This document shows, one piece after another, positions 28,424 through 37,966 of a stretch of 64,000 bases of DNA. The stretch covers positions 18,798 to 82,797 of the forward strand of contig JAHYJN010000006.1 in NCBI GenBank assembly GCA_019428905.1, in the 5' to 3' direction. How positions within the stretch are numbered: the stretch's first letter is position 1; every line of letters begins with the position of its first letter. The notes under the pieces are model-generated. The model did not search any database. It saw nothing but the letters and a program-made list of their open reading frames with translations, and had not been told where the DNA came from. The position numbers and the translations under genes were made by a program. The DNA is from Candidatus Brevefilum sp. (GTDB lineage: Bacteria; Chloroflexota; Anaerolineae; Anaerolineales; Anaerolineaceae).

Positions 28424-29476
28424 TCAATCGGCGAAATCTTGCCAGTTAAACGCAGGTCGGACCTCGCCAACCACCAGCTTTCGCCAATTCTGAACCGGCA
28501 CATTCCCGTAAGCTACCATCCGTGCCTGGTCCTGTTCATCAAGAACCCCCAGGGCTTTCAGGATGGTTAAGCTGACTGCGGCGCGCGCCCGACCGCGTGG
28601 GTCGCCATCTGCAATCTTGATCGCAATTCCGAGACCGGGGGAACCTTTGGCAATCGCATCCGGCAGCACCCCAATGATCTGGTATCCCTCCGCGCCGCCT
28701 TTGCTGAAGACCTTACCGCCTGCTGCAATCATCAAGTCCGTGTCAAACTGTCCCACACCGGCGACCATCACCGGGTGGGCCATCATCGCGGCAGTGATCA
28801 GCCGGCAAGCACCCTGGCGTGGCACTGCCAAACCTGTAGGGTCTGCCAACTTCGCCACCGCCTGCGCCATCCTGTCCATCGAAATCGCATACACCGGAGC
28901 TGAACAGCCATCAATGCCCAGCGGCAGCGCTCCAGGCGGCAGATCGACCATATCAGCGATGGTCTCTCGAATACTGACCTGTACTGGGTGCAGCGGATCA
29001 AGGTAATCTTCTGTTGAAAATCCCCGCAGCTTAGCATAAGCCAGCATGCCGGTATGCTTGCCAGAGCAATTGTGGTTAAACACTGTGGGCGATTGACCTG
29101 CCAGTTTCATGGCCTCCCGTGCTTCGGTGTCATAAGGCCAGTGAACCCCGCAGGCAAGATCCTCACCCGTGGTCCCAATTTTTAGATGCATGCCTTCCAA
29201 AACAGCCTGGTGGAGCGGGGTGCCTGCATGCGAGCCGCATATGATGGCAATCTCCTCACCAAAAAAACCAAAATGCTCTGCGCCACCCTGCTCGATCAAG
29301 GTCAAAGCCTGGAAGGGTTTCAAAGAACTGCGGGGAAAGGTTAGATATTCGGGATTTCCAGCATGGGCATACAGGTTGCCGAAACGATCGGCCACGCAAA
29401 ACGCGCCATAATGAACGGATTCAACAATCTCTCCCCTGGTTACCTCAACCAAAGGCACATGGTCAACACCCTGCAT
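28424..29476 (-). CDS. Asparaginase, Rhizobium etli type-II-like family
   Basis: The 350-residue protein has the motifs of the thermolabile R. etli-type asparaginase, a fold related to serine beta-lactamases and unrelated to E. coli AnsA/AnsB. These include FPRSSLKPFQALTLIEQG near residues 46-63, with the Ser-x-x-Lys catalytic pair, and IICGSHAGTPLHQ near 77-90. NHNCSGKHTGML and GIDGCSAPVYAI are further conserved blocks. It would release ammonia from L-asparagine. AAGGAG precedes the start. It lies between the MBL-fold gene and the endonuclease III gene in one likely operon. Confidence 0.9.
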   Translation of the reverse strand: MQGVDHVPLVEVTRGEIVESVHYGAFCVADRFGNLYAHAGNPEYLTFPRSSLKPFQALTLIEQGGAEHFGFFGEEIAIICGSHAGTPLHQAVLEGMHLKIGTTGEDLACGVHWPYDTEAREAMKLAGQSPTVFNHNCSGKHTGMLAYAKLRGFSTEDYLDPLHPVQVSIRETIADMVDLPPGALPLGIDGCSAPVYAISMDRMAQAVAKLADPTGLAVPRQGACRLITAAMMAHPVMVAGVGQFDTDLMIAAGGKVFSKGGAEGYQIIGVLPDAIAKGSPGLGIAIKIADGDPRGRARAAVSLTILKALGVLDEQDQARMVAYGNVPVQNWRKLVVGEVRPAFNWQDFAD

Positions 29477-29486
29477 AATGCACTCC

Positions 29487-30335
29487 TTAAGTTTCTAATT
29501 TTGCCGCATTGTTACGTTGAAGCAGTTGTTTCAGCCCACGCACCAGGCGGCTCGTATAATGCTCTTTCAGATCGCGGTCGTAATTAATGTCTCGCATTAA
29601 TTTCAGGGCGAATTGGTCAAGCCCTCCTTCAGGGTTCTCAACAGCAGAAGCTTCTAAAACAAAGGTTTTGACCGCACTGAGTAATTCGATCATCTTCCCA
29701 ATGGATCTTTGCTGGACAACACCATTTCGACCACCAATAATTTTGTAACCTTGATACGTATCTGAACACAATTCATTCAATTCATCGATCCAGCGGTCAA
29801 GGTCACACCATCCCAGATAAGGCGGTTGTTTGACTACAACACTGTCGCCCACAAAAATCACCTTTGCAGGGTCATAACGCACCCAACTGCCTGCCAAGTG
29901 TGCGCCTGGTTGATGGGTCACCACCACAGGGTGTTCATCCCAGTGAATCGCCACCTGATTAGAAAAAGTCAAATCCGGTACTGCCCAGCGTACACTTTGC
30001 GGCAGGTCATACGTTTCAGGGTCTGAAGCTTCCTGCTTTTCAGAAACACGCTGGGTAGAGGGCAGCTCACGGATGATTTTAAGCGAATTTTCGTGTGCCA
30101 GGATGGGAAATTCAATCATCTGGGTACCATATAACCGGTCTGTATGCGTATCGAGCAGTACCATCAACCGTCCTTTTCCACCCCCCAGATCTCCCATTTG
30201 TTTTTGCCAGGCTTGTCGATCATCAGCCCGCATCGGGGCATCAATGATCAACAACCCCTGGCTCAATTTAATCACAGAGGATACAACCCCGGGACACCCC
30301 TTTTCAATAAAGATGTTGTGAGCAATCTCATCCAT
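29487..30335 (-). CDS. MBL-fold metallo-hydrolase-like protein with degenerate metal site
   Basis: The 282-residue protein has the metallo-beta-lactamase fold order: strand SVIKLSQGLLIIDAPM, the region DTHTDRLYGTQM where active enzymes have HxHxDH, GAHLAGSW where a ligand His is conserved, and KVIFVGDSVVV with the bridging Asp. The HxHxDH signature is reduced to T-H-T-D-R, so two metal ligands seem to be missing. It may bind one metal or act without hydrolysis. AAAGGA precedes the ATG. It is the first gene of the group with asparaginase and endonuclease III. Confidence 0.78.
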   Translation of the reverse strand: MDEIAHNIFIEKGCPGVVSSVIKLSQGLLIIDAPMRADDRQAWQKQMGDLGGGKGRLMVLLDTHTDRLYGTQMIEFPILAHENSLKIIRELPSTQRVSEKQEASDPETYDLPQSVRWAVPDLTFSNQVAIHWDEHPVVVTHQPGAHLAGSWVRYDPAKVIFVGDSVVVKQPPYLGWCDLDRWIDELNELCSDTYQGYKIIGGRNGVVQQRSIGKMIELLSAVKTFVLEASAVENPEGGLDQFALKLMRDINYDRDLKEHYTSRLVRGLKQLLQRNNAAKLET

Positions 30336-30426
30336 TAATCGCTAAATCCTTTTCTTTGCTGACGAAATGAAAAGCACATTCATAATAGATTATACACCCC
30401 ACCTGGTTGACCAACCTGTTTTTTTA

Positions 30427-31152
30427 TTATGGGCAGGCTGGAATATGATCTGAGTTCTCTTTTCCGTTCAAAACCATCCCAAAATATGGGGATGGATCCA
30501 GGGTGTTACCAATTTCCAATTCATTTACGAATTTTCCCTGCCCGTCATCCTTAACCATCGAAAAATGCAGATGAACCCCGGTGGGATTATCAGGGGTGCC
30601 AGAAAAATTACCCTGGAAGCCTAACAATGTCCCCGCTTCAACCCACACCTCGCTGGTACCTGCTGGAAAGTCTTCAACGATCAATGAAACACCGCTTTCA
30701 TCCGCCATATGGGTGTAGTAGGTCCAGATTTGACGACCAGGTTGCAGCGGATCGGAGGGGATGCGAATGATCACGCTGGACTTCCATTCTGGCAGGCGAG
30801 TCAGGTAACCTTCATAAGCTGCATACACCGGCGTTTCACCGACGCCGGTACCAGAAAAAATATCGATACCCTGGTGACGATGCCCCGGTCGAAAAGAATC
30901 GTCCCATAAAAACCCAACCAAACCTGTCGTTGGCAGGACAAATGGCGCATCACCACAGCGAGTCAATGCGAGGATGACTGATCCCTGGTGTGTTTGAGGG
31001 TTGCGCAAGAATTCAAACACCTTGCGGGCACGTTGCGAAATGGAAAAATAGCTGCGGTAAAGAACGTACACCCCGAGCATGACAGCAACCGATATACCCA
31101 GGATGGTCAGCACGGTTCGTTTTTTCATGGTTGGAATTTGCTTAAGAATCAT
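30427..31152 (-). CDS. Membrane-anchored M23 (LytM-like) peptidase domain protein
   Basis: The 241-residue protein has a membrane anchor or signal (VLTILGISVAVMLGVYVLY) and an M23 core with HQGIDIFSG near residue 92 and GVHLHFSM near 200. The HxxxD and HxH pairs are the zinc ligands of lysostaphin-type peptidoglycan endopeptidases. Both motifs are intact. The start could be the first Met or the MKKRT at 31128; no strong ribosome site decides it. Confidence 0.85.
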   Translation of the reverse strand: MILKQIPTMKKRTVLTILGISVAVMLGVYVLYRSYFSISQRARKVFEFLRNPQTHQGSVILALTRCGDAPFVLPTTGLVGFLWDDSFRPGHRHQGIDIFSGTGVGETPVYAAYEGYLTRLPEWKSSVIIRIPSDPLQPGRQIWTYYTHMADESGVSLIVEDFPAGTSEVWVEAGTLLGFQGNFSGTPDNPTGVHLHFSMVKDDGQGKFVNELEIGNTLDPSPYFGMVLNGKENSDHIPACP

Positions 31153-31376
31153 GGTGCAATTCTATCAAAACATCTTCAAAGCTTCCAGCACAAGTCGGAA
31201 TGCTTACCCCCTCAGCTTGCGGGGGGATAGGGACCACCCTTCAGCAGTAGGACTGCCAGCATACATACCCGAATTCTTATATTTCTCAAATTTTTTGTAG
31301 ACGAGCTGTTAATACAAACCCAATATGATCTTAAACAAGAACAAAATAAACAAACCAAGAACAAATGGAGGAACCA

Positions 31377-31793
31377 ATGACCCTGTATATTAACCCTGTG
31401 AGACGCCCTTATCGCCGACGAATGATGGAAGAAATGCTGCGAGATTGGGATGAAGATTATGCCCCCAACCTGACCTTCCCTCTCGATGTCATTGCAGGCA
31501 AGGACTCATTCACCATTAAAGCGTTATTGCCCGGCGTTCAGCCTGACGACCTGGATATCCACATCGTCAACGAAATCGTGACCATTTCAGGCGAAATCAA
31601 AGTGGAGCGCGAGGAAAGCGAAAATTACCTCTTAGCGGAACGACCTTCAGGCAAGTTCCACCGAGTACTGACACTCCCCACACCCCTCGATTCCTCAAAA
31701 GTGGAAGCTGACCTGGAAAATGGCATCCTGACCCTGGTAGTGCCCAAAGCTGAAGAAGCCAAACCACGCACCATCAAAGTCACCAGGAAATAA
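31377..31793 (+). CDS. Hsp20/alpha-crystallin small heat shock protein
   Basis: The protein of about 138 residues has an alpha-crystallin domain from about residue 36 to 125 with the A-x-x-x-G-V/I-L motif as LENGILTLVVP. It forms oligomers that hold unfolded proteins. I chose ATG 31377 because GGAGG sits 5-9 bases upstream; the ATG at 31365 would place that site inside the gene. No CIRCE or other heat-shock operator is visible upstream. Confidence 0.93.
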   Translation: MTLYINPVRRPYRRRMMEEMLRDWDEDYAPNLTFPLDVIAGKDSFTIKALLPGVQPDDLDIHIVNEIVTISGEIKVEREESENYLLAERPSGKFHRVLTLPTPLDSSKVEADLENGILTLVVPKAEEAKPRTIKVTRK

Positions 31794-31815
31794 ATCATTC
31801 CTAACTCACCCTCAC

Positions 31816-31845
31816 AACCGCCTCAGCAACTGAGGCGGTTTGTGG
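31816..31845 (+). terminator. Terminator after hsp20
   Basis: AACCGCCTCAG and CTGAGGCGGTT form a perfect 11-bp stem with a 3-nt loop, followed by a T/G-rich run. It starts 22 bases after the stop codon. Confidence 0.75.
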
Positions 31846-31878
31846 TTTCCATTAATGGTTATTAAAATAATCTGCCTA

Positions 31879-31907
31879 TTGAAGTCCATCATTGAAATCC
31901 GTATAAT
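31879..31907 (+). promoter_or_regulatory. Promoter for the secreted repeat protein gene
   Basis: TTGAAG (31879-31884), a 17-bp spacer and a perfect TATAAT (31902-31907). The next gene starts at 32222, so the mRNA would have a leader of roughly 300 bases. The 428-base gap holds this promoter, the hsp20 terminator and one unconvincing 79-codon reading frame. Confidence 0.6.
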
Positions 31908-32221
31908 TAATAAAGGTTTAACCGGTAATTCACCGAACAGGCTTTAGAAACGATCATGGAAAGCCAATCCTTACAACCGTTCACCCAGCCCCGAGCTAAG
32001 GGCTTTGTGAGAAGATATCAGATGAGCACTGTCGTAGAATGCTATCGGGGGCAAAAGATGTTCACTCGCTCAATTATGTGTGTCTTGCCTGCCCGAAAAA
32101 ATATTAACAATCCCAGTAAATTACTATTTCCAGTTTTTCACAAACAACCCACAATTTTCTCTGAGTATGTTTTCAACCTTAATCGAAACCAATAAATGAA
32201 TGACAAAAAAGAGGTGATCAA

Positions 32222-33556
32222 ATGAAAAGAATATTGTTAACGCTCAGTATTGTCCTCCTGCTTGCTCTCATATCAGTCAGTGATGTGGTTCAGGCCGGGA
32301 CCATCCCAACGATTTCTATCGTGGGCGTGACTCAAGATGCGAAAGTCACGATTCAAACCTATAACTACCCAGCCAATCAAGATTTCGACGTCAGAATGGG
32401 AATGATCGGCACCCGAGGTATTGGCGGAATCTTGGTGGGAACCTTCAATTCTGGAACAGGTGGCAGCCATAAATTCACCTTTGATATCCCGCCGGCGTTG
32501 CATACCAGCACCAGTATCGCCATCCGTCTCGATTCAAAAACGGGTGGCTACTACTCCTATAACTGGTTTTACAACACGACCTTTGGCACCCATGCGGGTG
32601 GGACCGCCATTGAAGGTGGCAAGGACACACCGGTCATCATGGTGGTCACCGTCAAGAAGGACACCCTGGTTACCATTGAAGGCAGCAGCTTTCCAAGCGA
32701 CGAAACCTTTGACGTCCTGATGGGCAAATACAGCACCCAGGGTGTCGATGGCGTCAAAGTAGGCACCCTTACGCCCGAATCAGACGGCACCATCCTTGAA
32801 TCCTTCGACATCCCGGCCAGCCTGAAATCCGAAAGCAGGATTGCCATTCGTGTCGAATCAACAACCAGCAACAAGATTGCCCACACCTGGTTCTTGAATG
32901 AAACCGGTGCTGCTGGGGGCGCAGGTGCCATCCCAGTTTCTCCCGGTTACACAGGCATCCCAACGATATCAATTCTATCTGTGGATGAAGACAAAAGCGT
33001 AACGATTAAGACACATAACTTCCCCGCTAACCGGGATTTCATGGTTTTGATGGACAAAATGGGAACACGTGGGATTGGCGGCTTCATTGTTACCACGATC
33101 GCTTCGGGTTCCGGGGGCTCACTCACAGAAACCTTTGAAATACCCGATGAATTGAAGGGTGACAATAGGATCGCCATCCGCCTGCAAACCTCTGATGGGG
33201 TTTACTTTGCCTACAACTGGTTCTATAACAACACTACTGCCGCACAACCTCTACCCGGGTATGCCGGCATCCCTACCTTCTCCATTACCGCAGTGGTCAA
33301 GGATGATTCAGTTACCATCAAAGCCAACAACTTCCCGCCGAATTATGATTTCAAAGTGTTAATGGGAAAAATGGGAACCAGGGGCATTGGTGGCACCCAT
33401 GTCACGACCTTCAATTCTGAAATTGGTGGATCATTTGAGGGAACGTTCGATATTCCCGCAGCATTAGCTGGCGAATACCAAATCGCCATCCGCCTGGAAT
33501 CAACCACTGGAGGCTTCTACGCATATAACTGGTTCTATAACAACACCTATCCATAA
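32222..33556 (+). CDS. Secreted protein of four tandem ~100-residue repeats
   Basis: A signal peptide (MKRILLTLSIVLLLALISVS, cleavage near VVQAG) is followed by four repeats at about residues 27-120, 130-228, 243-336 and 344-444. Each repeat runs through P-T-I-S-I, V-T-I-x-x-x-N-F-P, F-x-V-x-M-G-x-M-G-T-R-G-I-G-G, F-x-I-P-x-x-L, I-A-I-R-L and ends Y-N-W-F-Y-N-x-T. The second repeat is the most diverged. The pattern suggests beta-sandwich modules exported to the surface. I do not recognise a named family, although similar modules are, from memory, common in Anaerolineae. GAGGTGATCAA precedes the ATG. Confidence 0.85.
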   Translation: MKRILLTLSIVLLLALISVSDVVQAGTIPTISIVGVTQDAKVTIQTYNYPANQDFDVRMGMIGTRGIGGILVGTFNSGTGGSHKFTFDIPPALHTSTSIAIRLDSKTGGYYSYNWFYNTTFGTHAGGTAIEGGKDTPVIMVVTVKKDTLVTIEGSSFPSDETFDVLMGKYSTQGVDGVKVGTLTPESDGTILESFDIPASLKSESRIAIRVESTTSNKIAHTWFLNETGAAGGAGAIPVSPGYTGIPTISILSVDEDKSVTIKTHNFPANRDFMVLMDKMGTRGIGGFIVTTIASGSGGSLTETFEIPDELKGDNRIAIRLQTSDGVYFAYNWFYNNTTAAQPLPGYAGIPTFSITAVVKDDSVTIKANNFPPNYDFKVLMGKMGTRGIGGTHVTTFNSEIGGSFEGTFDIPAALAGEYQIAIRLESTTGGFYAYNWFYNNTYP

Positions 33557-33676
33557 ACAGGTGTATCCTGTTTTAATTTCGTCATAAGCGATTGGATAAA
33601 AATGCTAAAAACTCAACGCTGAAGGTCTAGTCTTGCCCCTTTTTATGTGGTAAGATGCGTGCGAGGTTAATCATAC

Positions 33677-34057
33677 ATGGATAACAAAATCACCATCATC
33701 GAAGGCCCAACCCCAAATTTTGACTCCGTCGAAACCGACTTCATTATGGGCATCAATGGGTGGACAGCCGGCTTAAGCGAAGGTCCCTACCTTTACGACA
33801 CAGCACGCACCACCTTACGCACCTTCAATGGGCAAGCCCTGATTAATCGCTGCCATAAAGCTTGGGCGCACAAGCTGACCATGTACCTTGAATATCGTGA
33901 CCCAATCGGCATGAAGAAAGAAATCCCGATTGTGGCAGCACGCGCAGTTGACGCTGAAAACGGGAACCTGCTCATTTTGTGGGTCAGGCGAGATCCTGAA
34001 GAATTCGAGGAACTCGAAGACGACATCGATTTTGATGATATGGATTCAGACTGGTAA
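33677..34057 (+). CDS. Conserved-looking hypothetical protein with acidic C-terminus
   Basis: The 126-residue protein has a folded-looking first 100 residues (NFDSVETDFIMGINGWTAGLSEGPYLYDTART in part) and a strongly acidic tail EEFEELEDDIDFDDMDSD. I do not recognise a domain. A GAGG site precedes the start and a good terminator follows 22 bases after the stop, so it is a single-gene unit. It has no signal peptide and is probably cytoplasmic. Confidence 0.7.
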   Translation: MDNKITIIEGPTPNFDSVETDFIMGINGWTAGLSEGPYLYDTARTTLRTFNGQALINRCHKAWAHKLTMYLEYRDPIGMKKEIPIVAARAVDAENGNLLILWVRRDPEEFEELEDDIDFDDMDSDW

Positions 34058-34078
34058 GCGAAGAAAATTAAACACAAA

Positions 34079-34112
34079 AACAGGGCTGGCGGAAAAGTCA
34101 GCCCTGTTTTCT
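34079..34112 (+). terminator. Rho-independent terminator
   Basis: ACAGGGCTG and CAGCCCTGT flank a 10-nt loop and are followed by TTTTCTGTTT. This is a classical terminator for the preceding hypothetical gene. Confidence 0.88.
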
Positions 34113-34231
34113 GTTTAATTCAAGACCGCCAGCTATCTTTACAGCAGATCGGCAGGTGAAATGTCAGATCTCAATGTTCAGTCGGGGGCTGACGCGTGAA
34201 AGGGGAAATCGTTTTGCTGTCAACCGATAAA

Positions 34232-34903
34232 TCAATTCTCGGAAACAAATGGGCGGGCATTACGTGCATCATACGCCCCATTTTTCTTCAGCTGGTTGAT
34301 CCAGTAAGCTTGGGTGACCGGCAGCAATAGCACCAATTGAAATAAAGTCGCTAAAAACCTGGGGTAGTGTTCTGGCTTGGCTAGGTTTTCTAATCTCGCT
34401 TGGTCAAACTTTCCACCCTGTGCCAGGTCGACACCCAGCTCGCATAACTGTTTGAAAAGCGCTTGGTTCATCTCTTGTGGCCGTAATCGTACACCCTCGC
34501 ACCCCCCTTTGATGACCGTCCCCGCATAAGGTGCGTTCAACCGTTGTGCCAACTTCTGTAAATAGCGTTCGACAAAACGGCTGTGTTGCGCCTCAGGGAA
34601 ACCAGACTGCACCAGGAAGGCCAGGCGCGGGTTGTCCTCGAGGCCCTCAAATGGTGCCAGGCTTTCAATGAATGCTTTGGTCAACCCGGGCATCGAATCG
34701 GTATACAGAGGAAAACCTAACACAACAACATCCGCTGTTCTGAAGGCTTTCGGCGCAGATTCACGATCCCGGACATCATTCAGATGAAACCAGACGATTT
34801 CCACCGTACCGGTGGATTCGATCCCTTCCACCAGGCTTTCAAGCAAAATGGCTGTGTTTCCGCTTTTACCTCGCGGGCTGCCATTAACAACGCAATATCG
34901 CAT
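34232..34903 (-). CDS. Flavodoxin-fold NAD(P)H-dependent reductase-like protein
   Basis: The protein of about 223 residues begins with the FMN-binding segment MRYCVVNGSPRGKSGNTA and has VVLGFPLYTDSMPGLTKAFIE, both typical of the NADPH-dependent FMN reductase/flavodoxin family. ATG 34903 puts the phosphate-binding loop right at the N-terminus. It overlaps the end of the second flavodoxin-like gene by 20 bases, so the two are co-translated. The electron partner is unknown. Confidence 0.82.
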   Translation of the reverse strand: MRYCVVNGSPRGKSGNTAILLESLVEGIESTGTVEIVWFHLNDVRDRESAPKAFRTADVVVLGFPLYTDSMPGLTKAFIESLAPFEGLEDNPRLAFLVQSGFPEAQHSRFVERYLQKLAQRLNAPYAGTVIKGGCEGVRLRPQEMNQALFKQLCELGVDLAQGGKFDQARLENLAKPEHYPRFLATLFQLVLLLPVTQAYWINQLKKNGAYDARNARPFVSEN

Positions 34904-35441
34904 CCACCACATCCTCAACAGCATGGTCAGTCAGCATCGTGAACACATTCCGGGTCCTGAGGTTCAGCATCGTCCGAGCCTGGATCGCCTGGATGATCTC
35001 AATATCCTCGTGGTCAGTGCCAGGGGTCTTTTCCAGCAGCAACCCGCCAAGGGGGTAATCCTTGGCTGCATAACGACACCGGTGGTGAGCTTCTCCCTGT
35101 ACAACCGTTGTATAGGGATGAACCAAAGGGATCAGCTTGTCCATAAACTTCTTCAGAACCGCACTTAAAAAACCCATCCTAATCGGGGAGGCAAACAAAA
35201 CAAAATCGCTGTTGATCACTGCCCGGCAAACGAGATCAGAATCGTCAGCAAAGGAACACCGGCCTGGTGTTTTCACCCAGCACGACCAGCAGCCGGTGCA
35301 ATAACCAGCATCCAGCTCCCGCAAGTTCAGAAGCTCACACTGGTTTCCTCTGCCGGTCAATAATCCTTGAAGGTTTCGCAGGTATTGATCGAAAGACGAA
35401 TTCTCTTCAGCAGGATTCCCATTCAAGATTGCAATTTTCAT
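34884..35441 (-). CDS. Flavodoxin-fold NAD(P)H-dependent oxidoreductase (iron-sulfur flavoprotein-like)
   Basis: The 185-residue protein starts MKIAILNGNPAEENSSFDQYL, the FMN phosphate loop, and then has YCTGCWSCWVKTPGRCSF (about residues 47-64). This compact C-x2-C-x2-C-x6-C cluster is the pattern of iron-sulfur flavoproteins that carry a [4Fe-4S] cluster. SPIRMGFLSAVLKKFMD follows, as in the family. It is the first of two overlapping flavodoxin-like genes and may supply electrons to the second product or share its role in detoxification or redox balance. Confidence 0.85.
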   Translation of the reverse strand: MKIAILNGNPAEENSSFDQYLRNLQGLLTGRGNQCELLNLRELDAGYCTGCWSCWVKTPGRCSFADDSDLVCRAVINSDFVLFASPIRMGFLSAVLKKFMDKLIPLVHPYTTVVQGEAHHRCRYAAKDYPLGGLLLEKTPGTDHEDIEIIQAIQARTMLNLRTRNVFTMLTDHAVEDVVDAILRC

Positions 35442-35474
35442 TTTGCCTGCTTATTGGATCGTTAAATAAAGAAA

Positions 35475-35548
35475 TGCTCCAGGAGGGACTCGAACCCCCA
35501 ACCTAGGCGTTAGGAGTGCCTTGCTCTATCCTATTGAGCTACTGGAGC
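35475..35548 (-). tRNA. tRNA-Arg, anticodon CCT
   Basis: The reverse strand folds into a cloverleaf: a 7-bp acceptor GCTCCAG / CTGGAGC, D arm GCTCAATAGGATAGAGC, an anticodon arm with loop CTCCTAA (anticodon CCT), and T arm GGGGG-TTCGAGT-CCCTC. The lowest anticodon-stem pair is A-C rather than Watson-Crick. CCA is not encoded. It lies 27 bases downstream of the LysM-M23 gene on the same strand, and a TATAAT on that strand (35565-35570) could be its -10 box. Confidence 0.95.
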
Positions 35549-35575
35549 AAATTTGCGTGATGATTATATCACATA

Positions 35576-36670
35576 TCAGGGCAGCACCGTCCACGGATTA
35601 AGGAAGCCACCCAGGTACCTGACCTCAAAATGCAGGTGAGGACCGGTTGAATTCCCGGTCGATCCCGCACGACCGATGATGTTTCCCTGGGCTACATTCG
35701 ACCCGCAGGAGACATTGATTGCGCTGAGATGGGCATATACCGTATGGTAGCCGTTCATATGGTCGATCATAACCACATTCCCATAACCGTTGCTGTTCCA
35801 GCCTGCAAACACCACAACACCCGCGTCAGCAGCGTAAATTGCCGCGCCTGTACCAGCTGCGATATCAATCGCCAAATGGCCAGACCAGTAATCATTGCCG
35901 GAGAGATATCGATTATCTGCCGGCCAAATAAACCAACCGCCACCATAAAATACTGGGCCAGTGACCTCACATCCCCCTGGTAGAGATGAGGTGCCTGAGC
36001 GTCCAACAGCATAAGTGGGCACAACCCATTGTTGAAATTCACGCTGACCGCCCGGAATCATCACCAATGCACCCTCATCAATCTCTGGGTTTGTCAGGTC
36101 TAACCGATTACCGGACCAGTTTAGGATGTCATCAACAGACGCTTTGAAATCCCTGGCAACAGCTTCCAGGGTGTCACCCTCGCGCCATTCATACAGGATG
36201 CCATTGGTGGGAGGGATACGTAAAACCTGGCCAACATCCAGGGTGTGCGGGTCGTCGCGTAAAACCGCGTAATTCGACCACAGCAAAGTCTCAGGTGAAA
36301 TATTAAACTTGTGGGCGATGCTGAACACCGCATCACCGGATAAAACTTCATATTCGATCGGTTGGCTGCGCGGGCGTGTCGGTGCAATCGTGTTTGTTTC
36401 AGGTAACCGCACCAAGTACGCGTCGTTCTGCTCTACCTCAAAATATGGCATGCTCGCCAGGGCTTCTACTGAAGGATCAGACACGGGTTCAACCGAGATT
36501 GAATCTGCACCGCCATTGCGTTCTGCCAATTCTTGAGCCAGGATAGGCTGCCAATAAAGCACTGAAACCAAAACGGCTACCAAAATCACCGTCACCAACC
36601 AAGAAGTCCATACCTGCCATTGATGCGTAGATGATGTTGATTTTCCGTCTTGTTTGGTTTGATCAGTCAA
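35576..36670 (-). CDS. LysM and M23 peptidase domain protein
   Basis: The 364-residue protein has an N-terminal membrane helix (about residues 23-45) and two LysM modules, YEVLSGDAVFSIAHKFNIS and YEWREGDTLEAVARDFKAS, at about 106-150 and 155-205. A C-terminal M23 peptidase domain carries HLAIDIAAG and GPHLHFEVR. LysM modules bind glycan strands and M23 cuts peptide cross-links, so this enzyme probably remodels peptidoglycan outside the membrane. The start is a TTG with AGAGGTG upstream. It follows rho by 21 bases on the same strand. Confidence 0.92.
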   Translation of the reverse strand: MTDQTKQDGKSTSSTHQWQVWTSWLVTVILVAVLVSVLYWQPILAQELAERNGGADSISVEPVSDPSVEALASMPYFEVEQNDAYLVRLPETNTIAPTRPRSQPIEYEVLSGDAVFSIAHKFNISPETLLWSNYAVLRDDPHTLDVGQVLRIPPTNGILYEWREGDTLEAVARDFKASVDDILNWSGNRLDLTNPEIDEGALVMIPGGQREFQQWVVPTYAVGRSGTSSLPGGCEVTGPVFYGGGWFIWPADNRYLSGNDYWSGHLAIDIAAGTGAAIYAADAGVVVFAGWNSNGYGNVVMIDHMNGYHTVYAHLSAINVSCGSNVAQGNIIGRAGSTGNSTGPHLHFEVRYLGGFLNPWTVLP

Positions 36671-36691
36671 AATTTATCACCTCTCACTAGG

Positions 36692-37966
36692 TTACATATC
36701 ACCGTTCAGTGATTCAAGAAAATCCATGTTGTTTTTCGCCCGAATCATTTGCTGAAGGACCGCTTCCGTTGCAACGGATGGGTCCATACCCGCACCATGC
36801 GGTGAACTGGCGATCATTTGTAAATACATCCGCCGCATCAACCAAGCCCGCTTGAGGATATCCGGACCCAGCAAAAGGTCTTCCCGCCGGGTTGAAGAGC
36901 GCTCAATGTCAATCGCCGGGAAGGTTCGTCGTTCCTGCAATCGACGGGACAGGTGTAATTCCATATTACCCGTTCCTTTGAATTCTTCAAAGACCACATC
37001 ATCCAGGCGAGAACCCGTATCTACCAGCGCCGTGGCGATGATCGTCAGTGAGCCGCCCTCTTCCAGGTTACGGGCTGCACCAAAGAACCGTTTGGGTGGA
37101 TAAAGTGCAGAAGGATCCAGACCGCCAGATAAAGTTCGCCCGGAGGGGTTGACCACCAGGTTATAAGCACGCGCCAGACGTGTTAATGAGTCCATTAAAA
37201 TCACCACATCATGACCGGATTCAACCAGCCTCTTTGACCTTTCCAACGCGATCTCAGCCATGCGGACATGCGCGGTTACGGGTTCATCGAAAGTTGAAGC
37301 GACAACTTCAGCTTCAACAGAACGATCCATATCTGTGACTTCCTCTGGTCGCTCACCGATCAAGGACATGATTTGTCGTACATCTGGGTGATTATTAAAA
37401 ATTGCATTCGCAATCTCTTTTAAGATGGTCGTTTTACCTGCCTTAGGTGGTGAAACGATCATCGCCCGTTGACCACGCCCAATCGGCGCAACAAGATCAA
37501 TGACACGGGTTGAAAGCACATTAGGATCAAATTCTAAGTTAAACCGTTTTTCTGGGAAAATCGGCGTTAATTCTTCAAACCTCGGTCGTTGACGTGCCTC
37601 TTCCGGGGTGAGGCCATTGACGTATTCGACTTTTAACAAACCATAATGCCGTTCAGATTCACGCGGTGGCCGAACATGACCAATAACCATATCACCGGAA
37701 CGCAGTTCATACCGCCGTAACTGCGCCTGAGAGACATAGACATCCTCAGATCCTATCTTATAATCCGAGCGCAGAAAACCAATCCCTTCGTTCATAATCT
37801 CTAAAATACCGCCCCTCACCTCCAATCCCTCAGCTTCGCCCCAAGCGCGGGCGATTTGTAAGATCAGGCTTTCTTTTTTAAAGCGCTGAGGGCGGGAAAG
37901 GTTAAGATCTTGCGCAATCGAGCGCAATTCGGGAAGTGTTTTTGGTTCTAATCCTAAAATATCCAT
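36692..37966 (-). CDS. rho: Transcription termination factor Rho
   Basis: The 424-residue protein has the N-terminal Rho domain ([13 protein letters not shown]), the RNA-binding OB fold with [14 protein letters not shown] (about 52-65), Walker [10 protein letters not shown] (about 172-180) and Walker [15 protein letters not shown]. The Q and R loops are also present. It is a hexameric RNA translocase that ends transcription. The length matches the usual 420 residues without large insertions. GAGAAG precedes ATG 37966. Confidence 0.97.
   Translation of the reverse strand: MDILGLEPKTLPELRSIAQDLNLSRPQRFKKESLILQIARAWGEAEGLEVRGGILEIMNEGIGFLRSDYKIGSEDVYVSQAQLRRYELRSGDMVIGHVRPPRESERHYGLLKVEYVNGLTPEEARQRPRFEELTPIFPEKRFNLEFDPNVLSTRVIDLVAPIGRGQRAMIVSPPKAGKTTILKEIANAIFNNHPDVRQIMSLIGERPEEVTDMDRSVEAEVVASTFDEPVTAHVRMAEIALERSKRLVESGHDVVILMDSLTRLARAYNLVVNPSGRTLSGGLDPSALYPPKRFFGAARNLEEGGSLTIIATALVDTGSRLDDVVFEEFKGTGNMELHLSRRLQERRTFPAIDIERSSTRREDLLLGPDILKRAWLMRRMYLQMIASSPHGAGMDPSVATEAVLQQMIRAKNNMDFLESLNGDM

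Noticed and set aside
31956..32195. 79-codon reading frame before the secreted repeat protein gene
   Set aside because: No ribosome site and no protein-like pattern; more likely part of a long 5' leader.
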